Positions 1-7,990 of a stretch of 64,000 nt of DNA are shown piece after piece; position 1 is the first letter of the stretch; each line of letters opens with the position of its first letter. A model generated the notes under the pieces. The model had not been told where the DNA came from and did not search any database. It saw only the letters and a list, made by a program, of their open reading frames with translations. The position numbers and the translations under genes were made by a program. Origin of the DNA: an uncultured Bacteroidales bacterium. GTDB taxonomy: Bacteria; Bacteroidota; Bacteroidia; Bacteroidales; Bacteroidaceae. Where the stretch lies: assembly GCA_902763865.1 (NCBI GenBank), contig CACWTR010000012.1:126158-190157 (forward strand), in the 5' to 3' direction.

Positions 1-699
1 CAGCTGCAGCTTGTTGACCGTCTCGTATGTGCCGTCCAGAGTGTTGATGTTCCCTTCCCTGCGTCCGGAACTGTTCTTGCCGTTGGCATGGGAATAGGTG
101 GCACGCACCTCGGCAAACGCTCCGAAGATTTTGCTGCCGAAGAGGGGCATGTACCGGCGCAGGAAGAAGCTGGCCTCGTGTCTGTGCTCCAGGTAGTAGA
201 GGTCCTCGAGGTCGATGCTAAGTCCTTCGCCCAGCTTGAGGTCCAGGTTTCCGAGGAAGAAGTAGTAGCGGCTGTAGTTGTAGCGCACACCGAGCGCAAG
301 GTTGTTGCCGACGAAGTAGCCCACGTAGGGAGCGACGGAGAAGATGTGGCCGTCCATGTTGAGATTCTTCAGCACCAGAAGGTTCTCGTTCTCGTTCTCC
401 CATGTGCGGTAGTTCACCGTGGCACCGGTCATCCACAGCCCCTTGGGGATGAAGGTGGCGTTCATGCCGCTTCGGTCTATGCGCTGTATGTGTCGCTTCT
501 TCAGGTTCTGCTCGTACTGTTCGCGCACGTTTGGAACCTTGTTCTTTTTTGCCTTCTTCCCGCTGATCATGTCGGCATACGACGACTGAGTGTATGCCCC
601 ATTTCCGGTCTGGACGGGCTGGGTGTATTGCGCACAGATTGCTGCTGGCACGAATGCCAGCAGCAATCCAAGTGCATATCTGATTGATTTACCTGTCAT
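1..699 (-). CDS. Outer-membrane beta-barrel protein, C-terminus outside window
   Basis: The frame starts at an ATG at 699 and is still open at base 1, so 233 residues are visible and the end of the protein is missing. A signal peptide covers about residues 1-23 (LGLLLAFVPAA, probable cleavage after AICA). Next comes a basic linker (KKAKKNK, LKKRH), then alternating aromatic and hydrophobic stretches such as GHIFSVAPYVGYFVG, ALGVRYNYSRYYF and ASFFLRRYMPLF, which is the pattern of outer-membrane beta strands in porin-like proteins of Bacteroidota. It is the last visible gene of a minus-strand unit and begins only 4 bases after the stop of the 599-residue lipoprotein, so the two are probably translated together. 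A role as membrane anchor or channel for the lipoproteins is inference from position only. Confidence 0.72.
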   Translation of the reverse strand, partial: MTGKSIRYALGLLLAFVPAAICAQYTQPVQTGNGAYTQSSYADMISGKKAKKNKVPNVREQYEQNLKKRHIQRIDRSGMNATFIPKGLWMTGATVNYRTWENENENLLVLKNLNMDGHIFSVAPYVGYFVGNNLALGVRYNYSRYYFFLGNLDLKLGEGLSIDLEDLYYLEHRHEASFFLRRYMPLFGSKIFGAFAEVRATYSHANGKNSSGRREGNINTLDGTYETVNKLQL

Positions 700-703
700 T
701 ATA

Positions 704-2503
704 CTATTTCACGCTTGGTTCATCGCCATAAACGAGTTCAAAGTCATCAATGTGTAGCACGGAACTGTCTGAGCCGTAGAAGTAATCACCCCACTTGCTG
801 GCCGAGCAGACAATAATCATGTATGTTGGCTTTGTGGTCAGTGAATGATACTTCAGCGGGATGTTCAGTTCCTGCCATGCTCCGTTGCTGCTGGAGCTCT
901 GTGTCATCTGGCCGTATGCAACGACTCTCGGGTCATTCTCCCAGTCTAAGCTGGTGGTCATTTCGTAGCCTTCAGCTGCTGCGTTTGCAACGTGGAACTG
1001 CTCTGTTACCAGTGCACAGAAGATTTGGCATTCATCATTCGACCCCTTGTCGGGAGCGCCGACGCCCGAAGGCTGAGTACCACGATTCACAGCACCAGGT
1101 GCATAGGAGTAATATCCCTTCAGTGCCGTAGGACGAGAGGTGAAAGGAACACCCCAATCCAGCTTGGCACCCTTAGCGCCGATGAGGCCGATGAAATCAC
1201 CTGTGAACAGACTGGCTGCTGCCAGCTTGACGGAAGCCCAGGCCGTTGCCAACTTTGCAGAAGAGTTGCCACCATGCTTGAAGCCGGTATCCTGAGTAGT
1301 TACGCTGCCAATAAAGGTAGCTGCGCCGGCATTACTTGAATTCCAATACTTGCCGTCCGCTTTATTGCCGCAAATATCAATTTTGCCTTCTGAGTACCAA
1401 TTCTCGAAGCCTGCGTTGTAGAGTGCTGTTACAGCTTCGGTCTTGAAATTCACCTCGGCGCTGGTGGCATCGTTCTCGCCGTCGTTATAGACTGCGCGAT
1501 AGGTGTAAGTAGTAGCAGGTTTGAGGCCTGTCAGCTTGTAGGAGAAGACGTCTTTGTCGCGTGTGAGTGCACTGCCTTCAATGGTTGTCCATGCGTCTGC
1601 GCCCAGCTCCTTCCACTCCAGGTTCAGCTTGGTGGGGTCGTAGTTGTCAGCCGTAACCTCGACGGCGAGGTTGGCAAACGTGGCCCATGCATCAGCCTTC
1701 TTTGCATCGAGGCTTACGCCCGGCTTGCGATTGACGGGAATGGTGAAGTTGTAGGTCTGGGTAGCTTCATCGACAAGTACTTCAACAGAGCCATGCGTGC
1801 CGGCATCAGCCACCTTGTAGGTAAAGATGAAGTGGTCGCGCGGGTGTACATCAGTAAATTTGGATTTCAGCGAATAGTTCTCCCCGCTCTTGTTGGTGAC
1901 GGAGAGCAGGAGGTTCAGGTCGCCAACGGGGAAGTAGGCGGACTTCGCCGTAGAACCCATGGTGAATGTGAGGGCGGATACGTCGCTTATTCCCGAAGAC
2001 ACTACGGTGTAGGCTTCAGTGAAATAGGACTGGAAACTCTGGTCCCAGACGACGCTTACCTTGACGTTGTCCTGTGTGCAGGTGACGGTGGCCCTTGAGA
2101 GGGTGCCCTGTTTTACCGTCACCTCTTGCGTGCCGGCATAGAAGGGAGCATCGAATCCGGAACCTGAGCCATCCCATCCGTAGGAATGGGCCTCGATGGT
2201 ATATTTACCGGGCTTCAGCATGATGTTGTCCTTGAATTCTTCGTTCACAAAGCCGGCCTCGGCAGTCCAGACGCTGGTCTTGGTCACGGTGCCGTCTTCG
2301 CTTGTAAGGGTAACCTCCAACTTGCGTGCATCGTAGTCAGCGGGTTTGTTGGTGACGGCACGTGTGTTGGTGGAAACGAGCGTGTTCAGTTCCAGTTTCA
2401 GGTAGCCGACCTGTCCTTCTTCCACACCCTCCATGTCGTTGGTGCAAGAGGCTACGAAGAACGTAGCGCAGAGCAAACTCAATATGGAAAATATCTTTTT
2501 CAT
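704..2503 (-). CDS. DUF4493/PCMD-like surface lipoprotein with TRA site
   Basis: 599 residues. The signal peptide ends in a lipobox (VASC, lipidated Cys20), so the product is a lipoprotein. A short strand-like stretch and then NTRAV (Arg48-Ala49) follow, like the Arg-Ala maturation site of type V fimbrillins. Residues about 50-240 match the DUF4493 type seen in its two upstream neighbours. Residues about 260-355 look like a fibronectin-III fold (LEWKEL ... YKLTGLKPATTYTYRAVY). Residues about 360-595 resemble the PCMD (putative carbohydrate metabolism) domain, with NAGFENWYSEGKI at its start and LHIDDFELVY at its end. The gap to the upstream gene is 44 bases. The exact function is unknown; surface adhesion or glycan binding is the likely role. 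Confidence 0.8.
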   Translation of the reverse strand: MKKIFSILSLLCATFFVASCTNDMEGVEEGQVGYLKLELNTLVSTNTRAVTNKPADYDARKLEVTLTSEDGTVTKTSVWTAEAGFVNEEFKDNIMLKPGKYTIEAHSYGWDGSGSGFDAPFYAGTQEVTVKQGTLSRATVTCTQDNVKVSVVWDQSFQSYFTEAYTVVSSGISDVSALTFTMGSTAKSAYFPVGDLNLLLSVTNKSGENYSLKSKFTDVHPRDHFIFTYKVADAGTHGSVEVLVDEATQTYNFTIPVNRKPGVSLDAKKADAWATFANLAVEVTADNYDPTKLNLEWKELGADAWTTIEGSALTRDKDVFSYKLTGLKPATTYTYRAVYNDGENDATSAEVNFKTEAVTALYNAGFENWYSEGKIDICGNKADGKYWNSSNAGAATFIGSVTTQDTGFKHGGNSSAKLATAWASVKLAAASLFTGDFIGLIGAKGAKLDWGVPFTSRPTALKGYYSYAPGAVNRGTQPSGVGAPDKGSNDECQIFCALVTEQFHVANAAAEGYEMTTSLDWENDPRVVAYGQMTQSSSSNGAWQELNIPLKYHSLTTKPTYMIIVCSASKWGDYFYGSDSSVLHIDDFELVYGDEPSVK

Positions 2504-2547
2504 GTCTTTATCTTCTTTGTGTCGGGTTATACAATAGTCAGAGACAG

Positions 2548-3879
2548 TTATTCCGTAATGGTAACTACGATGGTGCCGGACTTGGTGTTGCCGTCCATGT
2601 CTGTCACTGTCATGAGGAAGTTATGCGTTCCGGGCAGGATACCGAGGAATGAGTAGAACTGTCCGACGGGGAATACGTATTCCTTGTCGCCCTGTGCGGG
2701 AACACTGATTTCCTTGCCAAGACCTCCCAGGAAGGCTACGAGATTCTGATTGCCGACAACCTCACATCCGTTGACGAGATCGACGCCCGGGTTTTCGTTT
2801 GCAACGGCGACCAGCTGCTCCATCATCTCATCGCTGGAAGACTTCACCTTGACCATGACGCTCTTCAGTCCCTTCTCTGCTGACATGCTCACGTCGCCCG
2901 ACGAGGGGTCGGCTGTAGCTGATTCGTCGGCTGACAGGGTCACGGGAGCCGGCATGGTCAGTACGATTGCGTCGTCGGTGCCGGGTTGTGGGCCCGGGTC
3001 GGGGTTGTCGTTGCCGCCGTCGTCCTTCAGGCTGCTGTCGGTCAGGTTTACGGTTACGACTTCGTCGCTGGTCAGCTCGAAGGTGACGGAAGCATTGAGC
3101 GTAATACCCGTTATCTCACCCGTAGTGGCCTCTGTCGGGTCGAAGTTCAGCACCAGCACGTCGCCGCCGGTGAAGGCTTCGATGTCGTTGTCATAATGTT
3201 CCGTTGCCTGGCTCTTGTCCAGGACTCTGCGGTCCGTCACTGTGGAGCCATCTGCCAGTGTGGCACGGAAGTTGACGGTCAGCTTCTTTACGTCTTCACC
3301 GAAGTGCCAATAAACACTGTTGGGTTCGTTGCCATTCGTGTTGTCGAAGCTCAAGACAAACTCGCTGCCGTCGTCGATGGTAATGTTCCATGTCTGGAAA
3401 AGGGAAAGGAACTCGGGGCTGTAGTTTACCGTAATGACACTGTTCTTCATCTTGCAGACGACCTTCGTGTCCGAAGTAATTCCCTTTTTGATTTCCATCG
3501 GTTCTGTGCCTTCGTAGTAGGGCTGGTCCATCTTCTTCAGAAATGTCAGGTTGGAGTGAGCCGCTACGCTATAGTTGCCTACAGGCAGCATGACACCCGT
3601 CAAGGGGAATGCGCTTACCGAGGCGTACTCCTTGACCACGGTGCCTTCGCTGTTATAGACAGTGACGGGGAAGTTCGTGACTTTGTTCATCTCGGCTAAC
3701 TGCTCTGCGGTGTAGTCGGAGCTGGCACGTGTTGTCTTAGGCTGCAGGACAGATACATCCAGTGTCATGCGGCCTTCTTCGCCGTTCTTCAGGCCCTCGG
3801 TAGTAAACTCCTCGTTTACGCACGAAGAGAGGCCGGCAACGGCCATTAATCCTATAATGAATGATTTATTCAGTTTCAT
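2548..3879 (-). CDS. DUF4493-like surface lipoprotein
   Basis: 443 residues. Signal peptide with lipobox LSSC (Cys20), then an acidic stretch and a strand (RMTLDVSVLQ) leading to TTRAS (Arg51-Ala52). The segment from about 50 to 230 resembles DUF4493 of its neighbours: it has the same order of an 'EGTVV' strand, a 'GNYSVAAHS' strand, a 'YYEGTEPMEIKKG' strand and 'VVCKMKNSVITVNYS'. A Pro/Gly/Asp-rich linker (DNPDPGPQPGTDD, about 290-303) separates a C-terminal domain of about 140 residues that I do not recognise. It lies second in a minus-strand operon, 42 bases after the upstream gene. A pilin-like or adhesin role is inference from the TRA site. Confidence 0.78.
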   Translation of the reverse strand: MKLNKSFIIGLMAVAGLSSCVNEEFTTEGLKNGEEGRMTLDVSVLQPKTTRASSDYTAEQLAEMNKVTNFPVTVYNSEGTVVKEYASVSAFPLTGVMLPVGNYSVAAHSNLTFLKKMDQPYYEGTEPMEIKKGITSDTKVVCKMKNSVITVNYSPEFLSLFQTWNITIDDGSEFVLSFDNTNGNEPNSVYWHFGEDVKKLTVNFRATLADGSTVTDRRVLDKSQATEHYDNDIEAFTGGDVLVLNFDPTEATTGEITGITLNASVTFELTSDEVVTVNLTDSSLKDDGGNDNPDPGPQPGTDDAIVLTMPAPVTLSADESATADPSSGDVSMSAEKGLKSVMVKVKSSSDEMMEQLVAVANENPGVDLVNGCEVVGNQNLVAFLGGLGKEISVPAQGDKEYVFPVGQFYSFLGILPGTHNFLMTVTDMDGNTKSGTIVVTITE

Positions 3880-3921
3880 AATGCTATATATTATTTATAG
3901 GTTCGTGGTGTTCGGGGGCGC

Positions 3922-4764
3922 TTAAATCCATTCTACAGGCACCTCGATAGTCTTACTGATCTCATTGACGGAGTCGTCAATCACGATGGTGATGGACAGA
4001 CCGCCATCAGTCGTCGGGATGTAGTGGGGCTTAACGGTCAGGCGGTGTGCCTGATTGCGCTTCAGCGTGAAGGTGCCGGTGACGGTGCCGGAGGTCTGCT
4101 TTTTGCCCTCGGCATCGCTGTGTGCATACTCTTCCTTCACGGTGAGGTTGACGGTGTATGTCAGCGTCTCGCCGTTGGCATTCAGCTTCACGTAGTAGGG
4201 GTCGGTGTCGTTTTTCGACCAAGTTATCGTTTTGCCCGAGAAGGCGGCTGCACCGCTGTACAGAACATTGTAATTGTCGTAGTAGGTAGCCATCTCATTG
4301 TCGAAGACCACGCTTAACTTGCCGCAAGTGGGCTGGCAAGTCACACTCACCGTCGAGGTGGCACCTTTGGCAATGTTGAATTCCCTGCTTCCTTCTACAT
4401 AGAATCTGTCGCGGCTGTAGTTCTCTTCCTGGCCGTAGAATGCCTTGACAACGTAGTCGCCGGGATTCAGTTCCTTGGGCAGTTTCTCTGCAATTTCCGA
4501 ACCCTTGCACTCCAGCAGCACCTCTTCTGCCTTAAGCAGCTGCACTGTATAGTTGTTGGTGTTGCGATAGTTGTCCTCGGAGAGGGCGCGGGTTGTCTGG
4601 TCAGCAAAACGCGCATCGGCGCTCAGGCTGAGAACAAGCTGGCCCGTGTTGGCTTCGCCCTGAGAGGCAGGGTTGAGGTCGAAGTCATGTTCGTCAGACA
4701 TGCACGATGTGAAGAGCGACATGGCGCTCACCCCAATGCATACTAAAAATTTTGTGTGTTTCAT
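3922..4764 (-). CDS. DUF4493-like surface lipoprotein, first gene of operon
   Basis: 280 residues from the ATG at 4764. An in-frame start further upstream exists, but only the 4764 start places a signal peptide at the N-terminus (MKHTKFLVCIGVSAMSLF) with lipobox FTSC at Cys21. A strand (QLVLSLSADA) precedes TTRAL (Arg59-Ala60). The single domain has the DUF4493 strand order seen in the two downstream genes: NPGDYVVKAFYG, FYVEGSREFNIAKG, VSVTCQPTCGKLSVVFD. It is the shortest of the three and lacks their extra C-terminal domains. A possible -7 box lies at 4818-4825, so it probably heads the transcript that continues to the barrel gene at 699. Confidence 0.78.
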   Translation of the reverse strand: MKHTKFLVCIGVSAMSLFTSCMSDEHDFDLNPASQGEANTGQLVLSLSADARFADQTTRALSEDNYRNTNNYTVQLLKAEEVLLECKGSEIAEKLPKELNPGDYVVKAFYGQEENYSRDRFYVEGSREFNIAKGATSTVSVTCQPTCGKLSVVFDNEMATYYDNYNVLYSGAAAFSGKTITWSKNDTDPYYVKLNANGETLTYTVNLTVKEEYAHSDAEGKKQTSGTVTGTFTLKRNQAHRLTVKPHYIPTTDGGLSITIVIDDSVNEISKTIEVPVEWI

Positions 4765-4817
4765 ACCATTGTGTTTATAATTAGTTTTTTTTTGTTGTTG
4801 GCATAAGAAATCGACTG

Positions 4818-4825
4818 CAAAATTA
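4818..4825 (-). promoter_or_regulatory. Possible -7 box of lipoprotein operon
   Basis: On the minus strand this reads TAATTTTG, which fits the Bacteroidota -7 consensus TAnnTTTG, about 55 bases before the start at 4764. No clear TTTG is seen 19-21 bases upstream, so support is partial. Confidence 0.35.
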
Positions 4826-5112
4826 CGGCAACACATTTTCTTAATAAATTAATTGCGGTAGAAATGTTGTGAAGAAACGGTAATTTCTGCTCCAACACAT
4901 GTTGGTAAGCATTAAAAATCGGTATAAATGTACAGTAAATTTCGGTAATAACTATTTTAGTACACTGGTTTTCAGTGTGATGTACTCGTGACCGAATTTT
5001 TGCCAAATCGTGTCGCGTCGAATGGTGTCCCTCGGGTGTTTTGAAGCCGAAACGAGGAGTTTTTTCTTGAATAATTCTATTTGGCAGAGGTGTTGCCGTG
5101 TGGGAAAGACAA

Positions 5113-5146
5113 ACGGCGTGCCAACTAAATTTAGTCGGCACGCCGT
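5113..5146 (-). terminator. 34-bp palindrome, terminator-like
   Basis: The two 17-base halves, which start with ACGGCGTGCC and meet at AAATTT, are complementary except for one position. The GC-rich outer stem and the T-rich sequence after it on the minus strand (GTTTGTCTTTCC) fit a terminator for the minus-strand gene ending at 5324, about 180 bases away. It has almost no loop, so it could instead be a protein-binding palindrome. Confidence 0.4.
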
Positions 5147-5206
5147 GATTTTCCGCATTCCTCGGCTGTTGGAAAAGCCCGTTTGCTGGTCTTGTGGTCG
5201 ATGAAG

Positions 5207-5325
5207 CGTGAGCTTCTGCCCGACGACTCGTGAGCTTATCGTCAACGACTCGTGAGCTTATGGCCATCGACTCGTGAGCTTCTGCCCGATGACTCGTGAG
5301 CTTATCGTCAACGACTCGTGAGCTT
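5207..5325. repeat. 22-bp-period repeat array A (6 units)
   Basis: CGTGAGCTT occurs six times, starting at 5207, 5229, 5251, 5273, 5295 and 5317, each exactly 22 bases apart. The 13-base linkers between them vary within a small set (ATCGTCAACGACT twice, ATGGCCATCGACT once, CTGCCCGACGACT and CTGCCCGATGACT once each). The last unit overlaps the stop codon of the gene at 5324. Two other arrays with the same period lie at 22530 and 41646. Confidence 0.9.
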
Positions 5326-7555
5326 ATTTCAGTATCTTCTCGCCGCCTATGATGTAGATGCCGCGGGAGGATTTGCCATCGAACCGGTTGCCGGTTACCA
5401 TTCTGCCGCTGAGGTCATAGCATTTACCGTTTGCCCATTCAGCATTGAGCGTTTCCTCCCCGCTGCCCGGAGCGGGGGCGGGGGAGAGGCTGTTGATTCC
5501 GGTAGCATCGTCGAAGCCGATGATGAAGTCGCCCACGATGGGCATGTGGTCGGAAGTCACCTTGTCGTTGATGACCTCGGTGCTCACCTTCTTCACGCCG
5601 CCGATGGGGTCGTAGCTGATGATGTGGTCGATGACGTAGATGCCGTCGCTCCAGGTGGGAGTGGTGAGGCTGGTATGGTAGGTGAATCCGTTCTGCTGCA
5701 GATACTTGGTTAGTACGCCGCGGGCACCTTCCATCTCGCTGTCGGTGCCGTCGTCGTTGAAGTCACCGGCTATGATGAGTGGCTTGCCGGTCTCCACCCA
5801 CCGCTCGGCCTCGGCCTTGATGATGGGGCCTGTGCCGCGGCGGGCATTGGCCGAGAGGCCCACGTGGAGGCTTGCGAAGACATAGTCCCGGAACTCGGCC
5901 ACCAGCATGCGTCGGGGCTCGAAGTCGGACGTCAGCGAAACGACCCTGACGGAGAGCGGCAGCTCCTTCGAGAGGATGCCGATGCCGTAGCCGGTCAGGG
6001 CGCTGCAGAAGATGCCGTACATGCCTGTGGCCTGGGCGAGCTCCTTCACCTGGTACTTATAGTCGGAACGTGAGCCGAAGACGCTGTCCAGCTCCTGCAG
6101 GGCAACCACGTCCGCCTGCTGAGCGGCGATGACGCTTGCGGTGCGTGCCAGGTTGAGTCCGTCGTGGTTGCCGGCGCAGTGCTTCACGTTGTAGCTCATG
6201 ACGCGCAGCGGCCTCTTCTGGTACTTGTTGTAAACGGGTTCGTCGTACTGCCCTTCGGCAGCAGCATCGAGGTTGGCGATGTACTGCTCGTAGATGATGT
6301 CGAAGGCGCCAAGGGCGAGGTCGCGGCTTGCTTTGTCCCACAGGTTGCGGAAGGCCAGAAGCTTCTCCTCGCCGAGGTAGCTGTAGTCCGTGAAGTCGGG
6401 GTGTCCCACCTCGTCCAGCTTCACGGCCAGTGCCAGCCTGAGCTTGGCCGAGGGGCTTTGCAGCTGTGCGGCATCCACCTTCTGGAGCTTCCAGGCTGCC
6501 ATCGCCTTGTCCGTCGCGGCTGCAGTGCGGACGTGGGCAATGCCGCCGTCGGCGTTGGCGGCAAAGAGGGTGTCGCCGTCGGCATTACATATATATAATG
6601 TATTGCGCTCGCCCCGGACGGTGCGGAAGGTCAGCGTCTCCTCGTCCTCGTCCGACATGACGACGCAGCCGTCCTGCGTGCCGCTGACGTATTTGTCCGT
6701 CACGTAGTTGTAGATTTTGTACTGGCCGTTATTCTTGTCGATGGCCTCTATGCGGTAGATGGAGCGCGGGTCGCCGCTGTGCAGTGTGCCGAAGGTGAGG
6801 CTGGCACCGCTGTCGAAGGCCGGTGCGTCGGCCATCATCTCCGTCCAGCACATCTTCTGCGGAAGGGCGGAATTGGCGCTCACGATGTTGTAGTAGCCGT
6901 CGCTGACGCTGTAGAACTCGGGCTGCGTGCCGGGGTCGGAACCGCCTTCCAGGGCATAGATGTGCCAGCGGGCGGGATAGCCGTTGGTGGCTACGTCATC
7001 GACATACGTCGTGATTCCCACGTCCTGCTTTGCCAGGCAATTGTTGGGGCGGTCGCCGCGCACGAATCCCTGCACGTGGGGCGAGCGGCTGTCCTCGTCG
7101 CTGATCATGTAGAAGCGGCCTTCGCCGTCCTCCAGGTCCGTCAGCGTGTAGGCGACGGGGGTGGAGGAGAAGGTCACGTCGTTGTCGGAGCCAGACTTCC
7201 GGCCCAGGTACTGCCCCTTGACCTTGTTCTTGAAGGCCCACTGGTCGTCGCCGACCTTCTCGGCTATCCAGACGAAGCCGTCCTCCTGAGCATCGAAGTC
7301 GCCCCAATAGACGTACTGGTCGCCCCACTTGATCTTGTAGCTGTCCAGCTGCAGGGACATGCCCTTGGGCTTGCCCGTCGTGTTGCCAGCAAACTTGGTG
7401 CGGTCGCTGATGATGAAGTAAGCCTTGCCGTCCTGCAGGTCGTCGGCATAAAGGATACGTGTGTAGCCATCGATGAGGTCGTCGGCAATGGCACTTGTGC
7501 CGGCAAGCATAAGTGCTGCAAGGAAGGAAAAGAGTAGATTTGTTGTTTTCATCAT
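5324..7555 (-). CDS. Secreted endonuclease/exonuclease/phosphatase-family protein
   Basis: 743 residues with a signal peptide (LLFSFLAALMLAGTSAIA). Residues about 30-430 form a non-catalytic N-terminal part with ricin-like strands (GKAYFIISDRTKFAG, GYYNIVSANS, YKIYNYVTDKYVSG). Residues about 450-690 are an EEP hydrolase domain: RVMSYNVKH, VALQELD (metal-binding Glu near 488), IIAGDFNDDGTDSE, and a final SDHMPIVGDF with the catalytic His. The family cleaves phosphodiesters in nucleic acids, lipids or sugar phosphates; the substrate here cannot be read from sequence. The C-terminus is a sorting-type tail (CYDLSGRMV ... GIYIIGGEKILK), and the linker before it (APAPGSGEE) is Pro/Gly-rich. The stop codon lies inside the 22-bp repeat array. 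Confidence 0.85.
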   Translation of the reverse strand: MMKTTNLLFSFLAALMLAGTSAIADDLIDGYTRILYADDLQDGKAYFIISDRTKFAGNTTGKPKGMSLQLDSYKIKWGDQYVYWGDFDAQEDGFVWIAEKVGDDQWAFKNKVKGQYLGRKSGSDNDVTFSSTPVAYTLTDLEDGEGRFYMISDEDSRSPHVQGFVRGDRPNNCLAKQDVGITTYVDDVATNGYPARWHIYALEGGSDPGTQPEFYSVSDGYYNIVSANSALPQKMCWTEMMADAPAFDSGASLTFGTLHSGDPRSIYRIEAIDKNNGQYKIYNYVTDKYVSGTQDGCVVMSDEDEETLTFRTVRGERNTLYICNADGDTLFAANADGGIAHVRTAAATDKAMAAWKLQKVDAAQLQSPSAKLRLALAVKLDEVGHPDFTDYSYLGEEKLLAFRNLWDKASRDLALGAFDIIYEQYIANLDAAAEGQYDEPVYNKYQKRPLRVMSYNVKHCAGNHDGLNLARTASVIAAQQADVVALQELDSVFGSRSDYKYQVKELAQATGMYGIFCSALTGYGIGILSKELPLSVRVVSLTSDFEPRRMLVAEFRDYVFASLHVGLSANARRGTGPIIKAEAERWVETGKPLIIAGDFNDDGTDSEMEGARGVLTKYLQQNGFTYHTSLTTPTWSDGIYVIDHIISYDPIGGVKKVSTEVINDKVTSDHMPIVGDFIIGFDDATGINSLSPAPAPGSGEETLNAEWANGKCYDLSGRMVTGNRFDGKSSRGIYIIGGEKILK

Positions 7556-7694
7556 GGTATTAAGTTAAGTGTTATACAATTCACCCGTAAAGTTACGATT
7601 TATTAATGACACGGCCAACAAATAACGCGGAAAAAAGTTATAATAGCCGAAGTTTTGCCTTCTATCTTCTTTACAAACGGGACATAAGAAAAAA

Positions 7695-7990
7695 ATGATT
7701 ATCCTGGGTCGTACCATCAGCACCGAGGATGTGTCAAAACAATGAAGAAGTTTCCAAACCACGAACCAGCACGAATTACACGAATTTATAATTAGCTGAC
7801 AAACAGCAGTTGAATAATTCGTGTAATTCGTGCTGGTTCGTGGTTAAAGCAAAAAAGGGGGCTGTGCATTCGTGTAATTCGTGCTGGTTCGTGGTTAAAG
7901 CAAAAAAGGGGGCTGTGCCATTCATTCTGACACAGCCTCGAAGGGGCTGTTTCGAAACTAATGAATGGTGGTACGACCCAGGATAATCAT
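7695..7990. repeat. Nested inverted-repeat element
   Basis: The outer arms are a perfect 22-bp inverted repeat (7695-7716 and 7969-7990; arm begins ATGATTATCCTGGG). Inside, a perfect 30-bp inverted repeat pairs 7757-7786 with 7816-7845 (arm begins AACCACGAACC). The inner right arm is duplicated in tandem. The element resembles a small non-coding mobile unit, but no transposase or target duplication is evident. Confidence 0.75.
7817..7918. repeat. 51-bp perfect tandem duplication
   Basis: Bases 7817-7867 and 7868-7918 are identical, starting ATTCGTGTAATTCGTG and ending GGGGGCTGTGC. Each copy carries one right arm of the inner inverted repeat, so two hairpins are possible with the single left arm at 7757-7786. 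Confidence 0.9.

Larger units (their letters stand above)
4765..5323. other. Intergenic region, 559 bp
   Basis: This gap lies between the lipoprotein operon and the EEP gene. It holds a possible -7 box (4818-4825), a 34-bp palindrome (5113-5146) and a 22-bp-period repeat array (from 5207). The stretch 4830-5110 is AT-rich, and I see no gene in it; the open frames there lack any protein-like composition. Confidence 0.7.

Noticed and set aside
4761-5267. Open frames of 97 and 168 codons in the gap before the EEP gene
   Set aside because: They run through the promoter region, the palindrome and part of the repeat array and show no protein-like pattern.
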